In this document: positions 8,247-15,948 of the stretch, piece by piece
Layout: every line of letters starts with the position of its first letter
Position numbering within the stretch: the stretch's first letter is position 1
Assembly (NCBI RefSeq): GCF_000495475.1
Contig: NZ_ASGZ01000027.1
Span: 1 to 52,450, forward strand
DNA length: 52,450 nucleotides
Origin: Candidatus Halobonum tyrrellensis G22
GTDB lineage: Archaea > Halobacteriota > Halobacteria > Halobacteriales > Haloferacaceae
Direction: 5' to 3'
Translations under genes and position numbers: made by a program
Notes under the pieces: model-generated
Told to the model about the DNA's origin: nothing
Seen by the model: the letters and a program-made list of their open reading frames with translations, nothing else
Database searches by the model: none

Positions 8247-8255
8247 CTATTTCAG
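8247..8255 (-). promoter_or_regulatory. TATA-like box of the helicase gene
   Basis: The minus strand reads CTGAAATAG, centred about 30 bases before GTG 8220. It is too close (18 bases) to serve a leaderless start at GTG 8232. Confidence 0.45.
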
Positions 8256-8399
8256 CCGTTCGCCTCGCGTGCGGTGCGTGTACGGCCCGCACGGGAGGTC
8301 TCGGCGTCGCGGAGTCGGAGTCGGCTCCCGCCCGGTCGGAGACGGAACGGTCCCGGATGCGACCGGACCGCCCGCGCCGGACGCACCGGACGCGTCGAC

Positions 8400-8858
8400 C
8401 TACTCGTCGTCGACGACCCGGATCGCGTCGTCGCCGTTGGGCACACAGCAGATGAACGCCCCCCGCTGGTCGCCCTCGTTGCGGTACCAGTGGACGACGC
8501 CCGCCGGGATGAGCAGCGAGTCGCCGGCCGACACCGTGTACTCCTCGCCGCCCTCGACGGCTTCGCCGTCTTCGCGAGGCGTCGCAGACGCCTCGGAGAT
8601 GCCGACCGTGTACTCGCCTTCGAGGACGTACTGCTCGTGTTCCACCTCGTTGGTGTGTTTCGGCGCCGTCGCGCCGGGTTCGAGCGTGAACCGGCGGACC
8701 GCGAAGGTCGGCGCGCCGTCGGACTCGTCCAACAGGACGCCCTTCGACATGCCGTCGGCGGCGCCCACGGGTTCGTACTCGATATCCTCGGCGCGCTTGA
8801 CGACCGGCCGCGGACCGGAGTCGCGACCGGACTCGGAGTCGGGTTCGGGGTCGCTCAC
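8400..8858 (-). CDS. Cupin-domain protein, 152 aa
   Basis: A single cupin barrel carries both metal-binding motifs. The first is GATAPKHTNEVEHEQYVLEG (His, His and Glu ligands) and the second is AGDSLLIPAGVVHWYRNEG (His ligand). Cupins of this size act as small dioxygenases, isomerases or ligand-binding proteins, so the exact reaction cannot be read. An acidic, Ser/Asp-rich tail of about 20 residues precedes the barrel. The GTG start at 8856-8858 fits a TATA-like box 27 bases upstream (8883-8888). It is transcribed divergently from the site-2 protease gene, and the two promoters lie within 20 bases of each other. Confidence 0.85.
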   Translation of the reverse strand: MSDPEPDSESGRDSGPRPVVKRAEDIEYEPVGAADGMSKGVLLDESDGAPTFAVRRFTLEPGATAPKHTNEVEHEQYVLEGEYTVGISEASATPREDGEAVEGGEEYTVSAGDSLLIPAGVVHWYRNEGDQRGAFICCVPNGDDAIRVVDDE

Positions 8859-8882
8859 GGCACCGGGTTCGGTACGGGATAC

Positions 8883-8901
8883 CTTAACGACCGGGTTTAT
8901 A
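8883..8901. promoter_or_regulatory. Divergent leaderless promoters of the cupin and site-2 protease genes
   Basis: On the plus strand TTTATA (8896-8901) stands 28 bases before the ATG at 8926. On the minus strand a TTAAGG-like box (8883-8888) stands about 27 bases before the GTG at 8858. Both start codons fit leaderless transcription. Confidence 0.6.
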
Positions 8902-8925
8902 CCGACCGGACCGCTATCCCGGAGC

Positions 8926-10104
8926 ATGCGAGGCATCACGTTGGGCAGGGTGGCGGGCATCCCGGTTCAGTTGAACTGGACGTTCCTGCTCGTACTCCCG
9001 CTGTTCGCGTGGCTCATCAGCCAGCAGGTCGGCCAGTTCGTCGAGATTCTCGGGCTGTTCGGCGTCTCGCTCGACGCCGACGCGCTGACGGCGGGGTCGC
9101 TCCCGCTCGCACTCGGGGTCGCGGCGGCGGTCGGGCTGTTCGTCTCGGTGCTCCTCCACGAGTTCGGCCACTCGCTGACCGCGATGCACTACGGCTACGA
9201 CATCGACTCGATCACCCTCTGGCTGTTCGGCGGCGTCGCGAGCTTCGAGGAACTCCCCGAGGACTGGAAACAGGAGCTCGTGATCGCTATCGCCGGTCCC
9301 GCGGTGTCGTTCGCGCTCGGCGTACTCGCGTTCGTCGCCCTCGGCTTCCCGCTCCCCCCGTCGGCGACGTTCGTCGTCGGCTACCTCGGCGTGATGAACG
9401 TCGTCCTCGGCGGGTTCAACCTCCTGCCGGGGTTCCCGATGGACGGCGGGCGCGTCCTCCGCGCGCTGCTCGCGCGCAACCGCACTCACGCCCGCGCGAC
9501 CCAACTCGCCGCCGAGGTGGGGAAGGTGTTCGCGTTCCTGCTCGGGCTGTACGGCCTGCTCAGCGGCGACTTCCTCACCATCGGGCTGGCGTTCTTCATC
9601 TACATCGCGGGCGCGGGCGAGGCCCAACAGACGGTGCTCAAGGCCGCCTTCGAGGGCGTCATCGTCGGCGACATCATGACCCCCCGCTCGGAACTGGTGA
9701 CGGTCGACCCCGACACGTCGGTCGCGGATCTCCTCGCGCGGATGTTCTCCGACCGCCACACCGGCTACCCGGTGATCGACCGCGGGTCGCTCGTCGGGAT
9801 GGTCACGCTGGAGGACGCACAGGGCGTCCGCGAGGTGGAACGGGACGCGTACACCGTCGCAGACGTGATGGCGACCGACATCGCGAGCGTGACGCCCGAC
9901 GCCGACGCGATCGACGCGCTCGAACTGATGCAGGAGCGCGGCGTCGGCCGACTGGCCGTCATCGACGCCGAGGGGGACCTCGTCGGACTGGTCTCGCGGA
10001 CCGACCTGATGACCGCGTTCAACGTCATCCAGTCGGGCGGCACCGCCCCCTCACTCGGCGGCCTCCGCGGCGACGACGCGCTGCCCACCCTCGACGGGCG
10101 GTAG
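8926..10104 (+). CDS. Membrane site-2 protease (M50 family) with two C-terminal CBS domains
   Basis: This intramembrane zinc protease of 392 residues cleaves substrates within the bilayer. The zinc site HEFGH starts at His78, with Glu79 catalytic, inside a transmembrane helix. The third ligand lies in the motif NLLPGFPMDGG (Asp173). About six membrane helices fill residues 1-230. Two CBS domains follow (about 250-305 and 315-375; phrases DIMTPRSELVTVDPD and DVMATDIASVTPDADAI), which in relatives bind adenine nucleotides and gate activity. The length and order match the archaeal and bacterial CBS-containing S2P group. Targets are usually membrane-anchored regulators, but none is obvious next door. 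Confidence 0.93.
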   Translation: MRGITLGRVAGIPVQLNWTFLLVLPLFAWLISQQVGQFVEILGLFGVSLDADALTAGSLPLALGVAAAVGLFVSVLLHEFGHSLTAMHYGYDIDSITLWLFGGVASFEELPEDWKQELVIAIAGPAVSFALGVLAFVALGFPLPPSATFVVGYLGVMNVVLGGFNLLPGFPMDGGRVLRALLARNRTHARATQLAAEVGKVFAFLLGLYGLLSGDFLTIGLAFFIYIAGAGEAQQTVLKAAFEGVIVGDIMTPRSELVTVDPDTSVADLLARMFSDRHTGYPVIDRGSLVGMVTLEDAQGVREVERDAYTVADVMATDIASVTPDADAIDALELMQERGVGRLAVIDAEGDLVGLVSRTDLMTAFNVIQSGGTAPSLGGLRGDDALPTLDGR

Positions 10105-10178
10105 CCGCCGCCGACGACCCGGACTGCGTCGAGGCGTTCCTCGGTGCGTCGCTTCCCGAACGCGAGACGCCGCGAGCG

Positions 10179-10197
10179 CGCGGACGCGGAGTCCGCG
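10179..10197. terminator. GC-rich hairpin between the site-2 protease gene and tRNA-His
   Basis: Seven-base arms (10179-10185 and 10191-10197) enclose a five-base loop. It lies 75 bases after the protease stop and also downstream of tRNA-His on the other strand. No T run follows, so a terminator role is only plausible. Confidence 0.3.
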
Positions 10198-10243
10198 GGC
10201 TGCTCGCTGGGGAGGTCACGAACCGCGAAAGGAGTCGAAGAAG

Positions 10244-10317
10244 GTCCAGGTGCGAGAATCGAACCCGCGTCTCAGCCTCCACAAGGCTGAAGGATGGTCC
10301 ACTACCCCAACCCGGAC
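10244..10317 (-). tRNA. tRNA-His (anticodon GTG) with encoded G-1
   Basis: The minus strand folds as a complete tRNA. The acceptor stem TCCGGGT pairs with ACCTGGA, the anticodon stem CAGCC/GGCTG holds loop TTGTGGA with anticodon GTG, and the T arm is GCGGG-TTCGATT-CTCGC. An extra G precedes position 1 and faces a C discriminator, the G-1:C73 pair that histidyl-tRNA synthetase requires, so here it is genome-encoded. CCA is not encoded and no intron is seen. Confidence 0.95.
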
Positions 10318-10515
10318 ACGCACCAGAGTGTATCGCGTTCCGGCCCAAATACGTTACGACTCGGGGGCTAGCGTGCGACTCACCACCACCCCTACCCCCG
10401 TCCGCCCGGGCGCGCCGACGGGACCGGAAGCGCCGCCGCGTGCGGTCGAGCGCGCGACTCCGGCACGCGCGCGACCGCCGGGCTTTTCTCGCCCAGGCGC
10501 GTAAATCCGCCACCT

Positions 10516-10971
10516 GTGGCCATCACGGACAAGATCTACCTCAAGAACCACCGGCAGATCGCCGCCCAGTTGGACACCAACGTACCGAAGGGCGCGTTCA
10601 AGGGGGCGACGCTCGACCTGGTGTTCACGGGCGACGGGCTGGCGGAACTCGACGAGGCGACCCGCGACCGGGTGCTCGAGTTCGCGGAGGACTTCATCGA
10701 CTGCGGCTGCGACGACGCCCCCTACTGCGGTCACCCCGAGCGCAAGTTCGTGACGTACCTGCTCGAACTCCGCGCGCAGGGGATGGGTCCGGACGCCATC
10801 GTCGACGTGATGGGCGACGACTACATGCTGTACGCCTACCCCGGCGACGTGCTCTCCTTCCTCGACGACGCGGTGCGCACGCTCGAAGCCGTCGAGTCGC
10901 TCGCGGACGTCGAACACGACGAGGAGATGGCCGAGAAGGCGCGGCGGGCGCGGCGGGCGCTGGCGGGCTGA
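10516..10971 (+). CDS. Conserved haloarchaeal protein, 151 aa, with a Cys-rich motif
   Basis: The protein begins AITDKIYLKNHRQIAAQL after a GTG start with a TATA-like box (about 10482-10489) some 30 bases upstream. A Cys/His-rich patch, DCGCDDAPYCGHPERK (about residues 71-86), could bind zinc or iron. The following sequence (LRAQGMGPDAIVDVMGDDYMLYAYPGDVLSFLDD) looks helical and well packed, and the C-terminus is charged and helical (EEMAEKARRARRALAG). It is soluble, with no membrane segments. I recognise this as a widely conserved haloarchaeal type but know no function. It converges with the ribbon-helix-helix gene, leaving 13 bases between stops. Confidence 0.8.
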   Translation: MAITDKIYLKNHRQIAAQLDTNVPKGAFKGATLDLVFTGDGLAELDEATRDRVLEFAEDFIDCGCDDAPYCGHPERKFVTYLLELRAQGMGPDAIVDVMGDDYMLYAYPGDVLSFLDDAVRTLEAVESLADVEHDEEMAEKARRARRALAG

Positions 10972-10984
10972 CCGACGCGAGAAG

Positions 10985-11392
10985 CTACCCGAGTTGGTAC
11001 GGCTCGTCGTCGGGACCGCCGTCGAGGTCCTCGAGGAACACCACGTCCTCGGCGCCCTCCTCGTCCTCCAGTCGGTCCTGGAGGAGCGTGACGAACGCCT
11101 TGTACTCGTCGAGTTGCTCGCGGAGGTGCTCGGCTTCGAGTTCCAGCCGCTCGTGTTCGCGGACGAAGCTCTTGGGCACCTCGACGGTCGGCGGGAACGA
11201 CTCCCCGTCGTCGCCCTCATCGACGCGGTTCTCGGGGACGACCTCGACCTGGCCGTCGTGGGCGACGAGCGCGTCGACGTAGTCGCGGAACACCGCCGAC
11301 AGCGACAGGTCCCGCTCGTCCGCGATCTCCCGGAGCGCGTCGAAGGCGTCCTCGTTGACGCGGAAGGAGACCGTCTTGTTCTTGTTGCCCAT
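10985..11392 (-). CDS. Ribbon-helix-helix (CopG-like) protein with a coiled-coil tail, 135 aa
   Basis: The N-terminus GNKNKTVSFRVNEDAFDAL is a ribbon-helix-helix DNA-binding domain: a beta strand that inserts into the major groove, followed by two helices (DALREIADERDLSLSAVFRDYVDAL). Residues about 75-110 (REHERLELEAEHLREQLDEY) predict a coiled coil, so it is probably a dimer or higher oligomer. The ATG at 11392 was chosen over one 24 bases upstream because a TATA-like box (11416-11421) sits 27 bases before it. Such proteins act as small transcription regulators or chromatin-associated factors. No toxin gene lies next to it, so a toxin-antitoxin role is unsupported. Confidence 0.85.
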   Translation of the reverse strand: MGNKNKTVSFRVNEDAFDALREIADERDLSLSAVFRDYVDALVAHDGQVEVVPENRVDEGDDGESFPPTVEVPKSFVREHERLELEAEHLREQLDEYKAFVTLLQDRLEDEEGAEDVVFLEDLDGGPDDEPYQLG

Positions 11393-11494
11393 GCGGGAAC
11401 CCGGCGGTCGCGTCACTTAACGGTTCGTCAGACGGTGGGGAGGGGCGCGCGGCCCGACCGGGCGGTCGCCCGGCCGACGCCGCGAGCCGACGGG

Positions 11495-11797
11495 TCAGTC
11501 CGCGCGCGAGCCGCGCGAACCGGGGTCGCCGGCGGCCCGCGCGGCGCGGACGCGCTCGGCGTGGGCCTCACAGCAGAGGTCGTCCGCGCCGGTTCCGATC
11601 CGGGTCTTGCAGTCGGGACACCGCTCGGGGTCGCGACCCGCGCGCCGGCCACCGTCACCGTTCGTCTCCCGGTGGTCCTCGCGCCCGCCGTCGGCGCGGA
11701 GACGGTCCCCCCCGCCGTCGGTCGCGTTCGGGTCGGTCCCCATCGCGTCGTACACCTCGCGCCACCCGGCGCTCGGCGAGTTCCCCTCACTCGGCAT
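11495..11797 (-). CDS. Small zinc-ribbon-like hypothetical protein, 100 aa
   Basis: The start PSEGNSPSAGWREVYDAMG is followed by a disordered, Asp/Gly/Arg-rich stretch and then a Cys/His cluster, CPDCKTRIGTGADDLCCEAH (about residues 65-84), which could hold one zinc ion. The C-terminus (ERVRAARAAGDPGSRGSRAD) is charged. Haloarchaea encode many such one-zinc microproteins of unknown role. The ATG at 11797 lies just downstream of a 9-base tandem repeat and has no TATA-like box at -27, so it may be the second gene of a transcript. It could overlap a 40-codon reading frame (11787-11909). Confidence 0.6.
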   Translation of the reverse strand: MPSEGNSPSAGWREVYDAMGTDPNATDGGGDRLRADGGREDHRETNGDGGRRAGRDPERCPDCKTRIGTGADDLCCEAHAERVRAARAAGDPGSRGSRAD

Positions 11798-11909
11798 GGG
11801 TCGCCTCCGGCGGATCGTCGGTCGAGTCGGTCGGGTCGGTCGCGTCGGACGGTACTCGGTCGGTCGTCGCGTCGGTAGCTTCTTGTGTGGGTACGCGGTG
11901 AGCGTGCAT
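11787..11909 (-). CDS. Possible 40-residue protein overlapping the zinc-ribbon gene
   Basis: This reading frame begins HAHRVPTQEATDATTDR and becomes a Thr/Asp/Pro-rich repeat (DATDPTDSTDDPPEATHAE). The acidic composition fits haloarchaeal coding sequence and the stop overlaps the next start by 11 bases, as in coupled genes. Against it, the repeat makes all frames look patterned and no TATA-like box precedes it. If it is not a gene, the 316 bases between 11798 and 12113 contain nothing else that I recognise. Confidence 0.25.
   Translation of the reverse strand: MHAHRVPTQEATDATTDRVPSDATDPTDSTDDPPEATHAE
11817..11852. repeat. Tandem repeat, 4 copies of a 9-base unit
   Basis: The unit GTCGGTCGN is repeated three times with only the last base changing, and a fourth copy has one further change. 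On the minus strand it encodes the TDS/TDP/TDR pattern of the possible 40-residue protein. Confidence 0.8.
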
Positions 11910-12113
11910 TGGACTCGTATCTGCGCTCCTTCGAGCGGGTCCGCCCCGCGTCGGTGCTGGCACACCGGCGCGTTTCGCGCACAGCGGGGCTGTTCGGTCG
12001 GACGGCGATGCCTCTCGTAGTAGCTCGTCCCGTCGGGTGACGGGCGCGCGGACGGACGGCGCGCCGGGTAGGGCGACCACCCGCCCGCTTCCGGACCGCG
12101 GGTCGGGCTACGC

Positions 12114-12731
12114 CTACGCCTGCGGCGTCGGCTCCTCGCTCCCGCTCGCGAGTTCGTCGTTCTCGTCGAGCGATTCGAGCGCCGAGACCGCCGCGTCGGT
12201 GTACGACTCGACGGGGAGGTCGTACCGCTCGCGGGCCATCCGGGCGTACTCGTTGCCCTCGTCGTCGAACCGCTCGACGCGGTCGAGCGTCCGCTCGGCC
12301 GTCTCGACCACCCAGCGGTCGCGCGTCGCGGCGTCGACCGTGGTGATCGACTCCGGCCGGACCGAGACGTTCACGCTGCCGTCGTCGGTCTCGTACGTCC
12401 GCGGCTTGCCGACCACCGCGACGTACGCGGGCGGTTCGAGTTCCCGCAGCGCGCTCGCCGCCTCGGGCTGGTACTGGCCGGCGTAGACGAAGAACGTGCC
12501 CGTGGGGTCCACGATGCGGCCGCGCCAGTACTCGCTGTCCTCGCCGACGTCCTCCTTCTCGGTGAGCGTGCCCACGAGGAACACGCGGTTCGCGCGCTCG
12601 CCCGTCGGGAGCAGGAGGTACAGCGGCGCGCGCTCGTCGTCCGACTCCTGGAACGTGTAACTGCCGTCGTTGAACTCGCCGGCGAAGACGCGGCGTGCGA
12701 CCTCGCGGGAGGGGATGTTCTGCTGGCTCAT
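12114..12731 (-). CDS. rpap3: RPA-associated protein (RPAP), OB-fold
   Basis: This is the partner of the single-stranded DNA-binding protein encoded just upstream. In haloarchaea the Rpa3 and RPAP proteins form a complex and are needed together. The 205-residue protein starts SQQNIPSREVARRVFAGEF. An OB-fold-like core (RVFLVGTLTEKEDVG through TGTFFVYAGQYQPEA and PAYVAVVGKPRTYE) covers about residues 45-125. A helical region with acidic tail (DENDELASGSEEPTPQA) follows. Only one base separates its ATG from the rpa3 stop. The rpap3 symbol follows the rpa3-type pairing and is an assignment by architecture and synteny. Confidence 0.9.
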   Translation of the reverse strand: MSQQNIPSREVARRVFAGEFNDGSYTFQESDDERAPLYLLLPTGERANRVFLVGTLTEKEDVGEDSEYWRGRIVDPTGTFFVYAGQYQPEAASALRELEPPAYVAVVGKPRTYETDDGSVNVSVRPESITTVDAATRDRWVVETAERTLDRVERFDDEGNEYARMARERYDLPVESYTDAAVSALESLDENDELASGSEEPTPQA

Positions 12732-12732
12732 A

Positions 12733-13668
12733 TCACATCGACCTCGCTTTGATCAGCACGGCTTCCGCATCCGCCGGCCCGGACAACTGCTCGAACTCGT
12801 CGACCAGGACGTACCGGCCGAGGGTCGGTCCCCGGACGCGGTAGTAGCGGCCGACGACGCGGTCGGCCATCTCCTCGCCGACGACGGTGGTGTCGAGCGC
12901 CTCCTGGGCCATCTCCTTGGCCTCGTCGAGCGAGATGTCCGTCAGTTCCGTGGTGGCGTCCTCGTCGAAGATGACCTCGTGGACCGCCTCGCCGTCGTCG
13001 AGCACCGCCTTGATCCGGAGGTCGAACTCGCCGTCGACCTGGCCGTGCTCGCTACACCGACCGTTCTGGAGGACGCGCGTACAGCCCTCCTCGGGACACC
13101 GCTTGATCAGCCCGGAGCCCGACTGGATGTCGACCAGCGCGCCCTCGACCTCGTCGGCGTCGTCGCCGACCTCGACCTCCTCGTCGAGTTCGGTGATGCT
13201 GGTCGTCCGGTTGAGCTTCACCGAGAAGTTGCCCTGGTACTCGTCGGTGACGACGTTCGAGAGGGCGTAGCTCGTCCCCTCGTCGAGTTCGGACAGGTCG
13301 CTCGTCGTGAACGCGACGAACTTCATCGTGCCCGACTCGTCGCCGACCAGACCGACCTGTGCGATCGACTCGTGGCCGGGGTCCCAGAGGTCGACGACCT
13401 TCACCCGGAGGTCGACCCACTGTTCGTCCTCGTCGATCTCGCCGAGGAGCACCTGCTCGTTGCCGCCGGCGCCGCCGCCGAGTTCGTCGCGTTCGAGGCC
13501 CGCCTCGTCGAGGTAGGCGTTGACGACGCTCCGCCGCGCCTCGTCGACCGGAACGCGGTACTCGTCGACGAGCGTCTCGAGTCGCTCCTCCACGTCGTCG
13601 ACCGTCAGGTCGAGGTGGTCTGAAAACTGCTCGCGTATCTCTTCCGCGTGGGTGCGCAAATCTGCCAT
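12733..13668 (-). CDS. rpa3: Replication protein A (single-stranded DNA-binding), Rpa3 type
   Basis: RPA coats single-stranded DNA during replication and repair. At 311 residues this is the size of the haloarchaeal Rpa3 group. An N-terminal helical region (LRTHAEEIREQFSDHLDLTVDDVEER) is followed by two OB-fold segments (about 75-150 and 160-260), with a zinc finger between or within them (CPEEGCTRVLQNGRCSEHG). Its gene forms a tight pair with rpap3. Unlike most genes here it has a leader of about 37 bases: the TATA-like box lies at 13728-13736 and a Shine-Dalgarno-like GGAGG (13679-13683) stands 10 bases before the ATG. The assignment is firm; the paralogue number is inferred from length and partner. 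Confidence 0.93.
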   Translation of the reverse strand: MADLRTHAEEIREQFSDHLDLTVDDVEERLETLVDEYRVPVDEARRSVVNAYLDEAGLERDELGGGAGGNEQVLLGEIDEDEQWVDLRVKVVDLWDPGHESIAQVGLVGDESGTMKFVAFTTSDLSELDEGTSYALSNVVTDEYQGNFSVKLNRTTSITELDEEVEVGDDADEVEGALVDIQSGSGLIKRCPEEGCTRVLQNGRCSEHGQVDGEFDLRIKAVLDDGEAVHEVIFDEDATTELTDISLDEAKEMAQEALDTTVVGEEMADRVVGRYYRVRGPTLGRYVLVDEFEQLSGPADAEAVLIKARSM

Positions 13669-13678
13669 GGTTGTGCTG

Positions 13679-13736
13679 CCTCCGATCTGTTTCCGGTGGG
13701 AGGCGTACGACGGTTGGTGCCCGATAGTATTTAAAT
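13679..13736 (-). promoter_or_regulatory. rpa3 promoter (TATA box) and Shine-Dalgarno site
   Basis: The TATA-like sequence ATTTAAATA occupies 13728-13736 on the minus strand, and GGAGG occupies 13679-13683. The start of transcription is expected near 13705, leaving a leader of about 37 bases, which is unusual in this window. Confidence 0.55.
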
Positions 13737-13907
13737 CTCCGGTGGCGGGGTGAAAGTGAAACCCGCGCCCCGACGCCGGCTCGACGCCGTATCCGGGGGG
13801 CCGTCGCCGCCCGCGTGCGGTCGTCTCGGGTGGGGCGAGCGAGGGGAGGGCACGCCGGACGCCGGGGAGGCAACGGACCTATGCCGCCCGCGCACCCAGA
13901 CGCGGGT

Positions 13908-14222
13908 ATGACGCTGAGCGACCGGTTCCGCCGCGTCCTCCGCCAGCAGGCGCGCAAGGTCGGCCGGGAGTACGCCCGGAGCAAGGAGGCGTACGAGGAG
14001 GGGCGCGACGCGGGCGAACGCGGCGTCGGCGAGGGCGACCCCGCGGCGTTCGACCTGCCGACCGACGACGAGGGGCGCGCGCGGGTCGTCTGCCGCCGTC
14101 ACGTCGACCGGCGGGCGGTCCTCGTCGACCCCGAGGGCCGCCCCGCCTGTTTCGAGGCGGGCCACCCCGACTGCGAGGGCTGCGCCGAGGACGTCCGCGA
14201 GGGCGCCGTCCAGACCTGGTAG
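13908..14222 (+). CDS. Conserved hypothetical protein with a Cys/His cluster, 104 aa
   Basis: The basic N-terminal helix (LSDRFRRVLRQQARKVGREYARSKEAYEEG) resembles a nucleic-acid- or membrane-associating helix. The C-terminal part carries C and H residues that could bind a metal (VVCRRHVDRRAV and CFEAGHPDCEGCAEDVREG, about residues 62-97). The protein ends VQTW. The ATG at 13908 is preceded by a weak TATA-like CTATG near 13880, consistent with a leaderless transcript. I recognise it as a conserved haloarchaeal small protein but know no function. The following gene is a separate transcription unit. Confidence 0.75.
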   Translation: MTLSDRFRRVLRQQARKVGREYARSKEAYEEGRDAGERGVGEGDPAAFDLPTDDEGRARVVCRRHVDRRAVLVDPEGRPACFEAGHPDCEGCAEDVREGAVQTW

Positions 14223-14324
14223 TCGGGCGGACCGCGCGGCGCGCGTCGCCGCCGACGGCGTCCCGCCCGCGGCCCGGAGCCGCCTCGCGTGGGGCTTTTT
14301 GTTGGGCGGTGACGACGCCCCGCC

Positions 14325-15344
14325 ATGGACCGACCCGTGGTCGCCGCCGTCCTCGCCGGCGGCACCGGCTCCCGGCTCTACCCCGCCTCCCGGAGCGACC
14401 GGCCCAAGCAGTTCCTCCCGCTCGGCGGCGACGAGTCGCTGCTGTCGCGCACCGTCGACCGAACCGGGTTCGCCGACGAGACGCTGGTCGTCACGCGCGA
14501 GCGGTTCCGCGCGGAGGCGGCCGACCACGCCCCCGACGCGACGGTCGTCGCCGAACCCGAGGGGAAGGACACCGGTCCCGCCGTGGTGTACGCCACCCAC
14601 CGCGCGCGCGAACTCGTCGACCGCGACCCGGTCGTCGTCTGTCTCCCCGCCGACCACCACGTCCCCGACGCCGCCGCCTTCGGCGCCGCGATGGCGCGCG
14701 GCGCGCGCGTCGCCGCCGACACCGGCCGGCTGGTCGCGTTCGGCGTCGAACCCACCCGGCCGGACACGGGCTACGGCTACGTCGAACCCGGCGCCGACCA
14801 CGGCGACTACCGCACCCTCTCGGCGTTCCACGAGAAGCCCGACGAGCGGACCGCCGCGGAGTACGTCGACGCGGGCTACTACTGGAACGCGGGGATGTTC
14901 GCGTGGACGCCGTCGGCGCTGTTCGCGGCCGCCCGCGACACGCCGCTCGGCCCGCTGGTCGAGGCGCTCGAACGCGACGACCCCGACCCCGCGGCGGGGT
15001 TCGCGGCGGTCGAGGCGACCAGCGTCGACTACGCGGTGATGGAGCGCACCGCCGACGCGGTGGTCGTCCCCGTCGGGTTCGCGTGGGACGACCTCGGGAC
15101 GTGGGACGCGCTCGCGCGCACCCTCGATCCGGACGACGACGGCACCGTCGTCGACGGCGCGGAGACGCTGACGCTCGACGCCCGCGACAACGTCGTCGCG
15201 AGCGACGGGAGACACGTCTCGCTCGTCGGCGTCTCCGACCTCTGCGTGGTCGCGTACGACGACCGGGTGCTCGTCGTGCCGAACGGGGAGGCCGGCCGGG
15301 TCCGCGAGGTGGCCGACCGACTGAAGGCCGACGACCGGTTCTGA
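14325..15344 (+). CDS. Mannose-1-phosphate guanylyltransferase (GDP-mannose pyrophosphorylase)
   Basis: The enzyme makes GDP-mannose from mannose-1-phosphate and GTP for glycan synthesis, acting in the cytoplasm. The 339-residue protein has the nucleotidyltransferase signature (LAGGTGSRLYPASRSDRPKQ) at its start, the typical YGYVEPG segment, the FHEKPDE motif (normally F-V/x-EKP) and YYWNAGMF, where substrate sugar phosphate is bound. No C-terminal phosphomannose isomerase domain is attached, so it is the short single-function type. A T-rich TATA-like box (14294-14301) lies 27 bases before the ATG. No glycosyltransferase cluster is adjacent, so its product may feed general glycosylation. Confidence 0.92.
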   Translation: MDRPVVAAVLAGGTGSRLYPASRSDRPKQFLPLGGDESLLSRTVDRTGFADETLVVTRERFRAEAADHAPDATVVAEPEGKDTGPAVVYATHRARELVDRDPVVVCLPADHHVPDAAAFGAAMARGARVAADTGRLVAFGVEPTRPDTGYGYVEPGADHGDYRTLSAFHEKPDERTAAEYVDAGYYWNAGMFAWTPSALFAAARDTPLGPLVEALERDDPDPAAGFAAVEATSVDYAVMERTADAVVVPVGFAWDDLGTWDALARTLDPDDDGTVVDGAETLTLDARDNVVASDGRHVSLVGVSDLCVVAYDDRVLVVPNGEAGRVREVADRLKADDRF

Positions 15345-15373
15345 CCGGCCGAGCGCTCGTATCTGCCGCTACG

Positions 15374-15862
15374 CTACTCCGACCGGCGGACGCGGACCCC
15401 GCCGGACCGGGTGACGCCGACGAGGAGCGCGTCGACCACCTCCCGCCCCCGGACGGCGTCGCCGGCCTCGTCGCTCACGAGTTTCATCAGGCCGGGCGCG
15501 GCGCGGCTCACCTTCACCCCCACCTCGTCGCAGGCGTCGTACACCCGTTCGGGCACGTCGTAGAGGTCGGTCCCCGCCTCTATCTCGACGCGGACCGGCG
15601 CGGCGAGCGCCTCCGCGAACGCGACCGTCTCGCGCGCCCGCTCGACGTTCCGGCGGGCGCTCGCCTCGACGCTGGAGACGTTCGCACGCGAGGTGCCGAG
15701 GCGGGCCGCGACGTCGGCCTGCCGGGCGCCCTCCTCGCGGAGCGCGAGCACCTCCGCTTGCCTGCGGGTCAGGACGCTTCGGTCGGGGTCGAACCCCGCG
15801 CGGTCGAGCAGGTCGTCCACGTCGGCGTCGACGGCGTCCGGATCCCCCTCCGGGTCGGTCAT
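15374..15862 (-). CDS. Tfx-family DNA-binding regulator, 162 aa
   Basis: The N-terminal half has a helix-turn-helix of the LuxR/Tfx type (LTRRQAEVLALREEGARQADVAARLGTSRANVSSVEASARRN, about residues 30-72, given here only to mark limits by its ends LTRR and RRN). The C-terminal half (VRVEIEAGTDLYDVPERVYDACDE) resembles the ligand or effector domain of Tfx proteins, first known from methanogens as a regulator of a molybdenum enzyme operon. ATG 15862 was chosen because a T5 TATA-like box (15885-15891) lies 27 bases upstream. It is convergent with the guanylyltransferase gene. The regulated genes are unknown. Confidence 0.85.
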   Translation of the reverse strand: MTDPEGDPDAVDADVDDLLDRAGFDPDRSVLTRRQAEVLALREEGARQADVAARLGTSRANVSSVEASARRNVERARETVAFAEALAAPVRVEIEAGTDLYDVPERVYDACDEVGVKVSRAAPGLMKLVSDEAGDAVRGREVVDALLVGVTRSGGVRVRRSE

Positions 15863-15948
15863 GGTCGACGTGTGAGTGCCGGCGACAAAAACCCGCAACG
15901 CCCCCACAGTTCGGACTGTCCGTGCGCGTTCGCGCCGTCGCTCCGGGG

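Noticed and set aside
7162-10104. A longer plus-strand start for the site-2 protease
   Set aside because: The extra 588 codons lie opposite the helicase and cupin genes, and the ATG at 8926 fits a TATA box at the leaderless distance.
10985-11392. Ribbon-helix-helix protein as the antitoxin of a toxin-antitoxin pair
   Set aside because: No small toxin-like gene overlaps or adjoins it in an operon.
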